A DNA stretch of 64,000 nt, taken from positions 82,525,176 to 82,589,175 of the forward strand of contig OY856186.1 in NCBI GenBank assembly GCA_963693315.1, given 5' to 3'. Each line of letters starts with the position of its first letter. Position 1 is the stretch's first letter. The stretch comes from Diogma glabrata. Lineage: Eukaryota; Arthropoda; Insecta; Diptera; Cylindrotomidae. Shown piece by piece: positions 38,556 through 51,179 of this stretch. The notes under the pieces were generated by a model, which was given only the letters and a program-made list of their open reading frames with translations, had not been told where the DNA came from and searched no databases. The position numbers and the translations under genes are program-made.

Positions 38556-38783
38556 CTACGCGCCGTTATGCCAGGATACCAGTAAAATTAAAATTTCAGA
38601 ATGAAGATCTCCAAATTTTTCAAAACATTCATTTAATCTATTCACCCTTAAATTTAACATTAAACTGTTAAATGGTTTATCAGGAATTTTATTTAAAAAT
38701 TTACTGTGAAGAGTTAGTTGAGTTTTTAGAACTTTTCTGGTTTGTTTTAATTCTTTAAATTTTAATTGCTTTTCTTCATCCAT
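38556..38783 (-). pseudogene. BEL/Pao-type Gag N-terminal fragment
   Basis: From MDEEKQLKFKELKQTRKVLK the frame runs through a helical region to LNLRVNRLNECFEKFGDLHSEI. The pattern (a leading helix with a KxxLKxQLTxxxxFL-like phrase, then LxxRxxxLxxxFxxFxxxxSEI) fits the extreme N-terminus of BEL/Pao retrotransposon Gag. It stops after about 70 codons against unrelated sequence. No protease, LTR or further gag is present. Confidence 0.55.
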
Positions 38784-38834
38784 TTTTATTAAGTTAATAT
38801 AATTAAATATAATTTTAAAATTAATTACTAACAC

Positions 38835-39427
38835 TATATTCTTATAAAATAAAATTCAATTAAAATTATTTTATTTGCCTATAAATTATGAAAAGTTCTA
38901 ATTATTTATTTTAATTTAACTTACTACAATGGTTATTGTCAAAACAATAAGACTATACTTTTTTTAAAACTTTCCAATGCACTTATTTATGTAATAAACT
39001 AAAATTTGGTTTTACCTAACGATGCTTGCTAAAATCCATCAATCCATATGCACAGTATATATGTTGCTCTAAATTGTATGTTCTGTTCTATTCTATATTC
39101 TATCCATCCATGTATTTGATTTTTTCGTTTAACTTTTATTTCTTATACTCGTATTTCTAACGAAGATGTACGAATGTATTTCTAATGAAGACGAGTTAAA
39201 TAAATATTATTTTGTACTAATGGCGACCATATTTTTGTTTCGTACAAACTTCTTTTTTTTTGTTTTATACTATTGTCCACTAATTATTATGCACTAAACT
39301 ATTATCCACTATCACTATAAATGCCATATTCGGTTATAGAAGGACCAAATGTTATTACCTATGTGGACTGTAATTTTGCTATATTAAAATTAAACTAAAT
39401 TTTATGGTTTTTTTATGTACTAGTTTA
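38835..39427. other. AT-rich intergenic sequence
   Basis: No gene. ATAAATATTATTTTGTAC at about 39195 matches the outer edge of the foldback at 23.6 kb. Confidence 0.45.
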
Positions 39428-39759
39428 TTAGGGTTCCGTACTTTAAAAAAGTAAAAACGGTACCCTATTGGTGAGACTTCGGTGTCCGTCCGAATTTCTA
39501 CATAATCAATTTACTCACAAACTATAAGTGCTATCAACTTGAAATTTTCTACAGTTTTTAAACGTGTTTTTCCACGCCTACTGATAACAAAAAAATTCAA
39601 ATATTTGTTTTAATCTATATTTTATGAACATAGATAAGGAGATAGTAAAACAAAAGTTTTTTGTAAGGAATCGAGTTTGGTCTAGAAAAATCGAGAAAGT
39701 TCAAAATATTTCAAAAAAAAATTTCAATGATTTTTCGACTGCTTAGTTTTTTTGATATT

Positions 39760-41130
39760 GCCATAAACGGGTATTGTCTTTCCTGTCCCCCCCCCCTTTA
39801 ACTTCGAACATTAGAAAAGAAAAAATTTGAAAAAATTCATGGTTATGGTCAATGTTGTAAAGATTGAATCAAAACTATAGCGGTCGGGTCATCATTTCAA
39901 ATGTGATTCTGAGGGGGTTGAGAGTGGAAATTTTGAAAAAAAATTATTTTTGACCTCAGTGAGTGGGGTGTCATATGAAAGGTGATTTTTTTTCTAGTCC
40001 AAGCCAATTTTTTTGCAATTTTTAAAAGCGCAGTTTTTGAGTTATGTTAAAAAATGTGACAAAAATTTCCTGTCCCCCCCTCTTAACTTCGAACATTACA
40101 AAAGAAAAAATTTGAAAAAATTCATAATTATGGTCAATGTTGTAAAGATTGAATCAAAACTATAGCAGTCGGCTCATCATTTCAAATGTGATTCTGAGGG
40201 GGTTGAGAGTGGAAATATTGACGAAAAATTATTTATGACCTTGTTGAGTGGGGTGTCATATGAAAGGTGATTTTTTTTCAAGTATAAATCAATTTTTTTT
40301 GCAATTTTCAAAAGCGAAGTTTTTGAGTTATGTTAAAAAATGTGACAAAAATTTCCTGTCCCCCCCTCTTAACTTCGGACTTTACAAAAGAAAAAATTTG
40401 AAAAAATTCATGGTTATGGAAAATGTTGTAAAGATTGAATGAAAACTATAGCGGTCAGCTCATCATTTCAAATGTTATCTTGAGGGGGTTGAGGGTGGAA
40501 ATTTTGAAAAAAAAATATTTTTGACCAAGTCGATTGGGGTGTCATATGAAAGATTGATTTTTTTCTAGTCCAAAACAATTTTTTATGTAATTTTAAAAAG
40601 CGCAGTTTTTGAGTTATTTAAAAAAATGTGAAAAAAGTTTCCTGTCCCTCCCCCTTAACTTCGAACATTACAAAAGAAAAAATTTGGAAAAATTCATGGT
40701 TGTGGGAAATGTTGTAAAGATTGAATGAAAACTATAGCGGTTGGCTCATCATTTCTAATGTTATTTTGATGGGGTTGAGGGTGGAAATTTTGAAAAAAAA
40801 TTATTTTTGACCTTGTTGAGTATCATATGAAAGGTTGATTTTGTTCTAGTCCAAAACAATTTTTTATGTAATTTTCAAAAGCGCAGTTTTTGAGTTATAT
40901 TAAAAAATGTGAAAAAAAATTCCTGTCCTCCCCCTTAACTTCGAACATTACAAAAGAAAAATATTTGAAAATATTCATGGTTATGGGCAATGTTGTAAAG
41001 ATTGAATGAAAACTATAGCGGTCGGATCATCATTTCAAATGTTATTTTGAGGGGGTTGAGAGTGGAAATTTTGACAAAAAATAATTTTTGACCCCCACTC
41101 GGCATATGAAAGGTGAATTTTTTTCTAGTA
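39760..41130. repeat. ~287-bp tandem array, five units
   Basis: CCTGTCC(C/T)CCCCC followed by TTAACTTCGAACATTA recurs at about 39780, 40067, 40355, 40640 and 40922. Reverse-complemented, each unit aligns with the unit at 25.7-28.4 kb (AACTCAAAAACTG, ATGACACCCCACTC, TTCAAATTTTTTC and a G-run in the same order), with the same length. Confidence 0.9.
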
Positions 41131-41639
41131 CAAAACAATTTTTTTGTAGTTTTCGTTTTTTTCGGTTTTGATTCATTTGATTAAAATTCTAAAATTGTGT
41201 TTTTGAAGGACTATTCACGTAAAATAATCGTAGAAGAGGATAAATTTTACTACGTTGTAGGAAATGTATATTATAGTAAATATTGAGTGAAACGAAGTAA
41301 AGAAATGAACAAACAAGATCAGATTAGATCAACACAGTTTAACAAGTCAGATGAACTAAACTTCAGGCGAAAGGCGTTAGGTTGAAAAATTAAGCAATAA
41401 CATACCAGATACCTGTTTGCTATTCGATAGATTATCATTTAATATGGTTGCATTGCAAATGTTCTCTGTGAAGTTGATCACTAATTACAAACATTTTTGA
41501 AATTTTTGAACTATTGAACTACTGTTGAACTAGAAAATTGTTACAGTCAAGTTAATCGAGGTTGGGGATCTGTTCTTTTCGTTAAGTCTGATACAGTACC
41601 ACCAGTACAGAAAAATAGTAGCCACCATCACTTTGAGTT

Positions 41640-41990
41640 TAGCTCTGCTGGCAGTCATTGTGAATGTTCAACTAGCTGAAGTACAAATCCTGTTGGTATA
41701 CTATACCGATCTCCCCAATGTTCAGTAGACAAATCACTCGACTGTGTTAACAATGCACTCGTTGGAAATAATTTGACGACACTTTTTCTCCGTTTTTTCC
41801 GTTGGTTTCAATAAAAATCCTCAAAACTGGCTCTCAAACTATTTTCTACAAAAAAATTTACAAAGAAAAATTCATGAACCAACAACAGTTGAGGCTACCA
41901 CAATTGATAATGTATTTTCCAATATAAATAATTCAGAAGCTGGCGTTATTGAAGCTTTCTTTAGCCACCATAAACAGCTTTGGGTAAGAT
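41640..41990 (+). pseudogene. Non-LTR retrotransposon AP-endonuclease fragment
   Basis: Readable pieces are NPVGILYRSPQCSVDKSL and, after stops, EPTTVEATTIDNVFSNINN followed by SEAGVIEAFFSHHKQLW. They match the C-terminal part of the apurinic-type endonuclease of Jockey/CR1-like non-LTR elements (xGVLYRPP, then TLIDHIFSN, then SDHxxxx). The expected GDFN strand between them is scrambled, and the last Asp of SDH is His. Strongly decayed. Confidence 0.7.
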
Positions 41991-42086
41991 TCAACCCAAC
42001 TTGAAACTATACTTACAAAAACTGTTTTTTTCTCATATTATATACACGGAACCCTCAGCGAGCGAATTATATTCGCACTTGCCTGA

Positions 42087-42682
42087 CTTTTTTTTTATTT
42101 TACTATGCTATCGCTTCAACGGTTCTATTCGTACTGAATGGAGAAAAATGATTTCTCTTCATTCTCCCTTACAATTTATTGTTTAACATAAAAAAAGTAA
42201 TGTAAGAGTAAATCATAACAACTAGCACAATTTTACCGACGCGGTGACACATTCCAACATGGCTGATAAAACACTAGTTTAGATTTCCCGCCATTGTGCC
42301 ACAGTTAACGGCGATAAAATTCAATTCGCCTTAGGTTACCTAAATGCCAGTAGGATTACAGTATGATAATTCACGTTATCCGCGGTATCCCCCTTCATGT
42401 ACTAACAACTGTTTATCGCCAATATACAGGTATTATGAGACAACACAAGTAAAACCAGTAAGTTTTGAACAACTGTAATTTATTTAAGGTTGTTCTTTTT
42501 AGTTATGTGTTATAATTTCACTAAAATTACGTTATAGTAAAAATTAATTGAACGGAAATAATACAAAAGAAACTAACTTATTCCACATTCTCTTCTATCC
42601 TATACGATTCACTAATTGATTAATTAAAAAAAATCCTATGTACTAGTCCGTATAACAAATCCTTCGTTTAAAATTTACTAAA
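42087..42682. other. AT-rich intergenic sequence
   Basis: Nothing recognised between the Helitron-like element and the hAT element. Confidence 0.5.
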
Positions 42683-42690
42683 GTTTCTAT

Positions 42691-44281
42691 TAGGGTTGCA
42701 CCGATAAGCAAAATTGCCGATTACCGATTACTGATTAATCGGCTTTCTTTATCGGCCGATACCGATTAATCGGCTGCCGATTATTTGATGAAAATGAGTA
42801 AAACAAATCTACACAAAGAATTTTTTAATTAGACTATTAATTAGAACGCGGGACTTTTCTTTAAAAGTCGGAACAATTCCACCAAAATCGGGACGCTTTG
42901 TAACTATTATGCAAATGTCGCTTTTATTTTTTTAATTTATAGTTCGACAATATTTAAATAAAAAAATTCTGTAACTGTTGTAAGTGCTTTTTGCAAATTT
43001 CTGGCAACTATTTTCCATTTGTAGATAAAACAATCCATAAACTGTGTCACATTTGCTGGATTCATGTATTTGAGAACGACTTCGTTGTCATTATTTCAAG
43101 CATGGTTCTCTGGTATGGAAATAATAAAAACTTACGTATTTATAAGACAGAAGCCACGAATGGCAAACTTCGAGAACCACACCACCATTAATGATTAAAC
43201 GAGAAACTTTGCACCGAATTTTTTAACACAAATCGAATTTTTCCAATCTGAAAAAAACTGTACTTTTTATAATGTATTGACTGAGACCATTTTAGTCCAG
43301 AAAAAATAGCTTTAGTGAATATTTCATGTTTCTAAGCTAAACGAATGTTTTATTGCCAATTGGATTATATAGTACCCGAGATCTAGTTCTGAACTCTTTT
43401 TAAATTTATTTTCGTTACTTTCGATATTTTCTGGGTGCTTCGCATTATTAGCCCTACAGACTATTCAGCCCTCGGAACCATGCTTTTACTGGTTTTGAAA
43501 TATTTCTGACTGATATGCTGCATGTTTTTAAGCATATACATGATTTTTCTATTATATCGAGTATCTCATAAACTACAAACCCTATGGGTCTGACTGAAAT
43601 TTAAGATGCGTATAAAATTAAGCTGTCCACCTCAAAATGGCGTGGTTGTTTTGCAGGGATGCGATGTAAGGGTATAAAAAATATAAATTTTTTACCGAGC
43701 CCACTAGCGTATCAAATAAAAGGGCGGTACATCAGTATTTTTACATTTATTTTTGAAATTTACACCGCGAGTTTTTTTTGTATAATTTTGATTAATAGCA
43801 GTCCTTCCATGGTGTTTTTCGCTTTGTTCCGAATTGTTCCGATTGACTGAAAAACTTAGAGTTCGGAATGATAGAAAAATTAATAAGTTTACAATGAAAA
43901 ATGCAATGATGTCTCATGTAAGAATTTATGAATGGGTAAAACCAACATTCATGACACAGTTTAGAGAAGTGTCATTTGAAAGAGCTTTTAATTGAAGTAA
44001 CATATATTTTTATATAATTTTTATATAATTTTCAGACAGATTTGTCATATTTTAAACAGCCCTCACTCAATATTATACATTTTTAAAAAGGTTTTTAACT
44101 ATGGCTGACTATGGTGTTTTAGAATTTGGTATTTGTTGTGTTTAAAATTAAATAAACAATTAAAAACGCATGTCTTGACAATCGGCCGATTAATCGGACA
44201 AAAAAGCCGATACCGATTAATCGGCAAAATGGCCGATATGGCCGATTACCGATTATCTACCGATTAATCGGTGCAACCCTA
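42691..44281. mobile_element. Non-autonomous hAT element with 8-bp target duplication
   Basis: The left end TAGGGTTGCACCGAT and the right end GGTGCAACCCTA are inverted. GTTTCTAT flanks both sides exactly (42683-42690 and 44282-44289), the 8-bp duplication expected of hAT. Subterminal regions are packed with the palindrome CCGATTAATCGG and related GCCGATA words (at least five copies), probable transposase-binding sites. The interior has no transposase. It includes, at about 43550-44000, a decayed copy of the tail of the Helitron-like family (phrases matching 28780-28850 in reverse). Confidence 0.92.
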
Positions 44282-44289
44282 GTTTCTAT

Positions 44290-45640
44290 CAGTATGAATG
44301 TTTTTAGGTTATTTCTTTATCAAGATCGAAACTATCTATCTATATGAAAATTTATCGTTCTGCGCAACTATGCAGTGTAGCAGATTAAAATGTTAAAAAA
44401 AATTGTTGAGGTCGCATTGATATTGACTAAAAACGCATAATATTAATAAACTACAATTTAACAAATTAACAAGTTTATATAACAATCAGAATTGATTATA
44501 TTATAAAATGGGAGGACAAGTTGCTTTGGTTTGGTAACAAGGAAAAGGAGGTTAGCTAAGGCTGACTTCCTTGGCTCCTAACCACAAACAGTAATGTAGA
44601 GCACAGCTCTAAAAGCAGGTTAATACCTATAGCGATCTCTTTACAACAACATCTCTCTTGGTCATGAGGGTTGAGATAATCGGCATGAGGAACTAGATGA
44701 ACAGACATGCTACAATTGTCCCAATTTACAGCCGGCCACTAGTTTTTGCTTTACGAGAGTCTGTATCGCTACATAAAAAAAACCCTCAAAGGCGACAAAT
44801 TACTCCAAAGTTCTGAGAATTTTATCTCGACTCATACGTTTGCTGATGGAAAAATCATATAACATATTACTGAACCTTTAAATATTTTAAACAATTATCA
44901 TAATTTCCGTCCAGCTACTAGATTTTGAATTACACGCCTCTGTGTCTACATTAAAAAATACTCTTTTAAACATTGCTAAAAATGACAATTTACTCAAATT
45001 TCCGAAAAAGTTTTCTAAATTACACCATCCAGAACAATTCTGGAAAAAATATTTCTTTTTCAACAATTAGTAGGTTCGTTATTAGAATTAACAAAATTTA
45101 TATTTGCTTTAATAATACACAAAGAGATAGAGTTTAAGGAAAATTTAGCATGAGAGTCGCATATAGTAAAAAGCGATGGTTATTTTGAAGGGTATAAAAG
45201 ATAATATATGTTATTGATGATATGCTTGATGTTTTCCTGTGAATATTTTAAAGCATTTTTATTTCAAAGTTGTAGATCCTATAAGTTTGTGTTAGAATAA
45301 ATTTTAAATATAATATCATGATAGAAGCATGTTTTGCGATATTATTACCATATGAAACTATCCTTATTTTCGGAGATAGAATTCTGGGGTAACTTCACAT
45401 AGGTGATACACATGTGCATGTATATATATAGTTTTGTCAACAAATGCTTGCGTAGGCACATCATCATATGTGCAGACTGCAGACACCAACCAGAATCAAA
45501 TTAAAAAAAACAACATTCATCAAACTTTAAGGCTATTTTATTGTGATGCTCATCCAGGGATATCAAGTTTTCGGTCAAATAATTTTCGCAAAATAATACA
45601 GTCCAGTACAATCCACTACCTTCTTGGAAGCTGCATCAGC
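44290..45640. other. Mixed sequence with one diverged duplication
   Basis: No gene recognised. A segment around 44730-44830 (CGGCCACTAGTTTTTGCTTTACG...) is echoed at about 44910-45010 (CAGCTACTAGATTTTGAATTACACG...), an old ~180-bp tandem duplication. The short frame at 45434-45682 has no known motif. Confidence 0.4.
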
Positions 45641-45644
45641 AGTC

Positions 45645-46008
45645 ATCAAGAGTTTGGAACTCTAAATTTACAAATTTTTTAAAGAAATGTAGCCTGATAC
45701 AATCTTTGGCAGATTCTTGTGTTTTCATTGGTAAAATAGAAGAAGATAAAGTCATTCTTCTATTACATGTGGATGTTGGTTTAATTTTGTCGTCAAATAA
45801 ATAGGGTATAAATTTCATAATTCAACAATTGAATGAAAATTTTGAAATTACATACGGTGAAGAAAACTATTATGTTGGAATGGAAATTAACCGAAATAGA
45901 AAAAATAAAATAATAGAAATAACACAACAGTCAATATACAAAACTTATTACAAAAATTTAATATGACTGAGGCAAAAGTTATATCAACTCCCGCGGATAT
46001 AAACGTAA
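45645..46008 (+). pseudogene. Ty1/copia reverse transcriptase fragment
   Basis: The plus strand reads SRVWNSKFTNFLKKCSLIQS, then LADSCVFIGKI and VILLLHVDVGLILSS, a stop, then FIIQQLNENFEITYG and YYVGMEINRNRKNKI. This follows the copia RT palm (SxxWxxxFxxxLxxxGFxxSxxDxCVF, YVDDxL, and KF.i...G...fLGxEI). The catalytic pair YVDD is mutated to HVDV, and in-frame stops are present. Frame is lost near 45963 (NLI, stop, then LRQKLYQL in place of a MTEAKPVSTP-like segment). Dead fragment. Confidence 0.85.
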
Positions 46009-46345
46009 TTTTATCCATTCAGGCAAAATGTTTCTCAAATTAACAGCTTTTAATATTATATGTATGTATTTAGGGAATACTCATTGTATTTTGCAACATC
46101 AAAATAAGTATAACAAATAATTGTTCTAATTAATTTTAAGCTAACGTCGAGATTTTATATTGGTTATTTTATTTTGTTTTTGTTTTATTAAATTTTGTTA
46201 GTGTAATGTCAAAATTATTTTTGTATATAAACAAGTCATTATTAAATACAAAATCAGTTTTAAGTTTTACTTTTAAATATAATTGTTTTACTTGATTCTC
46301 CTTGAATCAAAGTTCAAGTTAAATCGTCCAAGGGAAGGTGCCTTT
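46009..46345. other. Possible copia 3' LTR relic
   Basis: Directly follows the copia RT remnant. TGTATATAAACAAGTC near 46222 looks like a TATA region, as found in LTRs, but I see no paired LTR or clear terminal TG/CA, so this stays a guess. Confidence 0.25.
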
Positions 46346-46776
46346 CAGAGATGAGAAGAAACGTTCTTCGAACGAATATTTAAGAATGTTTTGAAAATCC
46401 AATCGCATTTATTCCTTTTTTTTATTAAGGAAAAAATACGAATATATAAAGAATAGAAATAAGAGAAATGTTTTCATTCGAATGTTTTATATTCTCCAGC
46501 ACTCGTGTTTTAAAATATCTGTCGTTTTTATTTTATTTCTTTTATTCTTCCTATTCGCTTTATAATCATAACATTTTCTTAGTTTTTTTTACTATTTCCC
46601 TTGTTGATTAAAAACGAAAAACTGCGATTTGAGGACGATATCAATCGATATTCGTGTTCGTTTTGAGTGAAGCAACTGAAACAAATGAAAAATTATATGC
46701 AATTGTTGTTGTTTTTTCAGTTACTTCAGTTAAATCGCACGCACCAATATTATTTAGTTTATGTATGATAATTGAT

Positions 46777-47390
46777 GGGCTATTATTTTGAAAACGTACA
46801 TTTTTTTGTTGATTTTTAAATTTTTGATTTTTAAAAAATCTGAAATTTTGATATATTGTTGGCATTGACGAAAGGAAAAAAGTAATTTCTGCTTTTATTT
46901 TTTGTGTACTCTGAATCGGAGTTATGCGCGGTTGAATTTTTGAGGCTACGTAGTTTTGGTAATGGTGTCAATGTTTTGTTAATAGATCCCATAAATTTCA
47001 TGTGATTTACGTATATTTTTGCACATAGGGAGAAAAATTATTGAATAATCGAAATATGTAAGTTGGAAATTAATAATTTTTCTCTTTTCCGCTAGGCAGC
47101 GCGTTAAACCTTGCTTTACTTCAAAGCTCATATCTCAAAAAGTCACTTTTTTTTTTATTGTTTTTCACAAATTTTAAAGTAAACATATGCAGCTATGAAA
47201 TTGAGAAATAAAAAGTCAGCAATTCAATATGGATTTTTTCTTCCGATTTTTTAAAGCTTGGTATATGAAAAATTCACATGTGTTTTTTTATTAAGTTAAT
47301 AATCCTGTACTAAATGTGGATCTAATAAATTAAACTTTTCATATTTTAACACATGCAATAAATTTAAACCATTTTCTGTGTATTTCTGAT
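46777..47390. repeat. Left ~600-bp terminal inverted repeat
   Basis: Pairs with 51180-51781. Shared internal marks include GTTAATAATCCTGTAC and, near the outer end, TTGGCATTGACG. Contains no gene. Confidence 0.88.
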
Positions 47391-47768
47391 TGAGAAACAG
47401 GTTTTTATTCAGAATAAGAATAGGAGATCTCATTGATCGAAGATTTTGTTATAATTTCAACATCACCAACACTAACATTAGAAAAAAACATTAAAAAAAC
47501 ATTTTTTCTATTAACATTATAATTTAATCAATATTATAAATAAATACATTAAAAAATTAATTTATATAATTCTTTTTGCCTTTAAATTGAAATATTTATG
47601 ATTATCAGAAAAAGAAAACATTTTGGCAATTATTTTATCGGGTGTAGTGTTATCCGGTAAAAAAACAGTGGAATCCTTGAGTTCCACTTATAGTTTTAAT
47701 GTCCGAAAACCGCATTGAAAGAAATTGCTCCTGTAGTTCGATATCTCCTGAAGACACATATGAAAACT

Positions 47769-48953
47769 TCATAACGTGGTTGGTTTTTTTCGATCAAATT
47801 TCCGCCCATTCAAATAATTCCCTTGCTGTTGATATTTTTTCTCCTCTAAGCTAAGCTCTCCGGGCTTCTCTTTTAAGTGTTTCTCCAATCCCATCGGATG
47901 GATCCTTTCCGTGGGCAGTTGCAAAGAAATGCCATTCTGCAGGTATTTTAAAATCATCAATTTGCAGAAATTTATGAAATTCTTCTTATTTTTATATTGA
48001 GCTGCTGAACCATCAGTAAAATATGAAATTTTTTTGATACTTTTGATGGATATATTTCTTGCTGTTTTTCAATGAATTCAATACACCTTTTCTGGTATTT
48101 ATGAACTGCAACTGTGTTATGCATTAAATGATCAGATATAATGACCAAAGATAAGACCTCTAGTTTATCATTACATGATTTGTAGTAAACTACGATTGGG
48201 TGGATTGTGGCTTGAACTTTATTGAAATGTGCAGCTTGTATCTCATTTTGCGTTATCATTGAGTATTCTCGATACGTTGATTTGACCAAAATTTACGTGG
48301 TAGAGTTGTCAACAAAAACGCTTGTTTTGATTTAGAGCTGGCATCTTTAAATTCCTTTTTAAAGTTCATTAGCCATGATGTATATTCACATTCCTCCTTT
48401 GGTGATAACACTTTAACTGAAACTCCTTGAAATATTCTTTGACTTATTGCCGATGTGACACTTGCAATTTTTTTATAACTTCCTGTTGTAATATGTTTTT
48501 GATAGGAGATACGGCTAACCTTCCAAGAACATTGTTAATATATTCTAAAGTGTCATGAAGTAGTTCAAGAACTGGTGGAGATATAGTATCAACCGAAACT
48601 GGTGATGGATCTTAAGATTCTGGAGGTATTTTAATATTTTCGTTCGTTGGAACATTTTCAACATCCTGATTTATAGAAATAATTTCACTATCGATAGTTT
48701 CCGAACATGAAAGCTGCTGTATAGAAAATATTAGTTGCATATGAATTTTTATTCATTTTAATAAAATAATTAAATTTACCTTATTTTTATAGATATAAGT
48801 GCGACATGTTTCACATATAAACTGGTCATCACGCAAAGTAAAATTTAGGTTCGCAGATTTTTTAATAACAGCTGGTGTGACCAGTTTCACATTTTTTGAT
48901 GTCCGCTTATGATTTTTGAGACCGTACAAGTTACTGCAAAATTTGAAAGGCAT
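47769..48953 (-). pseudogene. Transposase relic (DDE-type family, copy 3)
   Basis: On the minus strand, starting near 48953: a Cys-bearing N-terminal module (FKFCSNLYGLKNHKR, then FICETCRTYIYK) that could bind zinc. A variable acidic region (SCSETIDSEIISINQDVENV) with a stop at ~48614 follows, then TQNEIQAAHFNKVQATIHPI and VLSLVIISDHLMHNTVAVHK (second acidic motif). A shift damages the DGxxSQYKN motif near 48010, and finally WHFFATAHGKDPSDGIGE can be read across another shift near 47900. Order and motifs match the copy at 29-36.7 kb, although the N-terminal module is different. The C-terminal beta-rich module is not visible. Several stops and shifts make it non-functional. Confidence 0.75.
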
Positions 48954-49002
48954 TTCTATTATTATCTTTTCTAAACGTTATGTCTTCTAAATATTTTGGA
49001 AT

Positions 49003-49051
49003 ATAATTAGGTAGGTACAATTAGGTAGGTACAAAAATTAGGTAGGTACAA
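49003..49051. repeat. Short AATTAGGTAGGTAC tandem repeat
   Basis: Three imperfect copies of AATTAGGTAGGTACAA immediately left of the Tigger insertion. Confidence 0.8.
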
Positions 49052-49639
49052 TTTAATATACAGTGTAATTCGCTTATAACGACATTGAAAATGACATCAA
49101 AATCCGTCGTTACATCCGAATGTCGTAATATGCGAGGAGCTTAATTTTTTATCAGAATCAATTTAATGGCGGGTTAATAAGGCGTCGTATGTTTCTGTAA
49201 TTGTTGGAGGAGAAAAATTTATGGTATACACAGGTTTATTTTAAATATCTTCTATACGTCAACGTATACGTTAATATTAGGTAAATTTATAATATCGTCG
49301 ACAGTATCTTTTAATGTGGGCTCTTCATCTGTGAATAAAAATTTATCATAAATGATTAAAATTTCCCAATTTTCATCACCCCTGAAAGAAGTTGTTATCG
49401 AGGAGCAAAACTTGGCCTATCCCATTAGTGGAATATCATCATCAGCATCGTAGCTCACAGCGTCTGTATTATCATCATCATCAACTTGCAAGAATTCAGC
49501 ATGTCTAAGTCAATTGAAATACGACGTTCACTTACTAAAACGATTTCTAGTTGGATAGCATCTACCAATTAGAAAGAGTTGTGCTTTGGCCATTGTCATT
49601 TCTAACAATTTTTATTAAAAATTCTGTCGATAGTGATTT

Positions 49640-50006
49640 TTAAAAGTTTTTATTACACCCTTATCCTTCGACTGAAGAGCAGATGACGTGTTTAGTGGCA
49701 TAATCCCCATAAATTTTAGATTTTTCAAGTGAGGATGTGCAGGGCAATTATCCAACAGTTAATTTTTCTTTAACTCGGTGTTTCATTTTCTTAAAACATT
49801 TAATAATATTAGAAGACATCTAGGCCTTTGTATTTTCTGTATTATCCAGCGGTAGAGACTTAATGCTTCTAAATAACCTGGGTGATTTACTTTTTTCTAT
49901 CACAAGCCATTCATTCGCTCTCAATTTACACATTTTTATTATTTAAATTTTTTTTCTGGAGTAATTTTATAAAACAGACCCGTTTTGTCGACGTTGTAAA
50001 TTTTAT
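49640..50006 (-). pseudogene. Tigger/pogo transposase remnant (better preserved)
   Basis: On the minus strand IYNVDKTGLFYKITPE lies at ~50006-49956, keeping the first catalytic Asp. LLDNCPAHPHLKNLK at ~49757-49714 keeps the second. An SSALQSKDKGVIK-like piece follows near 49680. Frames between motifs are broken. Compared with copy 1 this copy keeps more canonical residues, which is useful for deriving a family consensus. Confidence 0.82.
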
Positions 50007-50551
50007 TTGTAGCCGTCGAGTATTTTCGACTACGCTGATTGTTAGGAATTTGTCACATGCACTTCCATCAACACTTGCTCATCCATCAAAAATCCCACCC
50101 CGCCATGCACCCAACCGCAATATATGTCTCTTACGGAAGCAAAAAGTTCAGATTTCCATACATTTGAATTCAGAATTTAGCGGCGATCCAACTAATTCTG
50201 TTTACTTTTGCAATATTAAATAGATATTGCAATAGTTTTTGAATCGCTGTTCCTTAAACTCTGTCAACAACACTTCGCAAATCTTCCCAATTTTTCTGTT
50301 TTATTCCTTGTAATTCATACGCCTTTTAAATGAAATGTTTGTTATTCCATATGGTGCTTATAGTTTTTTATGAATCAAATCAACATATTAATCATTGCAT
50401 CCCACCATTTATAAATCAATAGCTTTGAATATCCCAGATAACATGTTAAACGTTATCTTTTACTATACATTCAGAGATTAATACGGTATATTCACGATTA
50501 ACTAACGAGCAGACCTGAAAACACACATTCTGAATAATGTAAAGGGAAAGT

Positions 50552-50632
50552 GATCTCCGTCGAAAATCGAAACAGGTTTCCTTGAGTTACAAGGCTACCT
50601 AGCGCCTTATCAACTGAGCTAAAACTGCGACA
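50552..50632 (-). ncRNA. tRNA-like sequence in Tigger copy 2
   Basis: Same position as the tRNA-like segment in copy 1. Here the A-box side is the better preserved (TAGCTCAGTTGATAAGG), while the B box is eroded (TGTTTCGATTTTC). Together the two copies suggest an ancestral sequence with both boxes intact. Confidence 0.55.
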
Positions 50633-51179
50633 ATGTAAACCAAACCACCAAAATGGAAAGATATAGAGGATAAAAACCACCAATTGTGATTGATATATCA
50701 CAACTATTTTTTCTCATATCTAAAAAACGTTTTTATATTTGAACTTATCGGTCGCAATAAACAAACAATCTGTGCATCAATCTGTACAAATTTTATTGCA
50801 AAATTGGTCGCTATATCAGAAATGTCGTAATAACCGAAGTCGTTTTAAGCGAATATTTTTATATAGGAACAAAGGCAAGTTCAACCATTACTTTGATTTC
50901 ATGACGCTATAGGCGAAATGTCGTTATAACCGAGGGCGTTATAAGTGAATTTCACTGTATTTTGATTGGATGCAAGTATAATTTGTTCCAAAAACCGTTT
51001 GTGGGCGTCATTAGAAATTTTAAATGTTAAAATTATGAGTCTAATGAGATTTTAATTAGTAAAAAGGGGCTGAATAGACATTTTTTAAAATGAATAAACA
51101 TTTTACAGACCCTTTTAATAATTTAAATTCCTTTATTTTACCACTTAACTTAAATTAATTTTTAATAAGTTTTTAACCA

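Larger units (their letters stand above)
39428..42086 (-). mobile_element. Helitron-like non-autonomous element with ~287-bp array (copy 2, inverted)
   Basis: Same ends as the element at 25422-28911 but in opposite orientation: TTAGGGTTCCGTA with a hairpin on the left, and GCGAATATAATTCGCACTTG followed by CCTGA on the right. Internally it has a diverged version of the same tandem array and then a non-LTR endonuclease scrap at 41.6-42.0 kb, which is a later insertion or a captured fragment. Sequence divergence from copy 1 is high, so these are old or different subfamilies. Confidence 0.6.
49061..50957 (-). mobile_element. Tigger/pogo-type transposon, decayed copy 2
   Basis: Same ends as the copy at 15311 (CAGTGTAATTCGCTTATAAC and its inverted partner), TA on both sides (49059-49060, 50958-50959) and the same internal order. 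It sits between the transposase relic and the right inverted repeat of the DDE transposon, so it is the younger insertion there. Confidence 0.92.
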
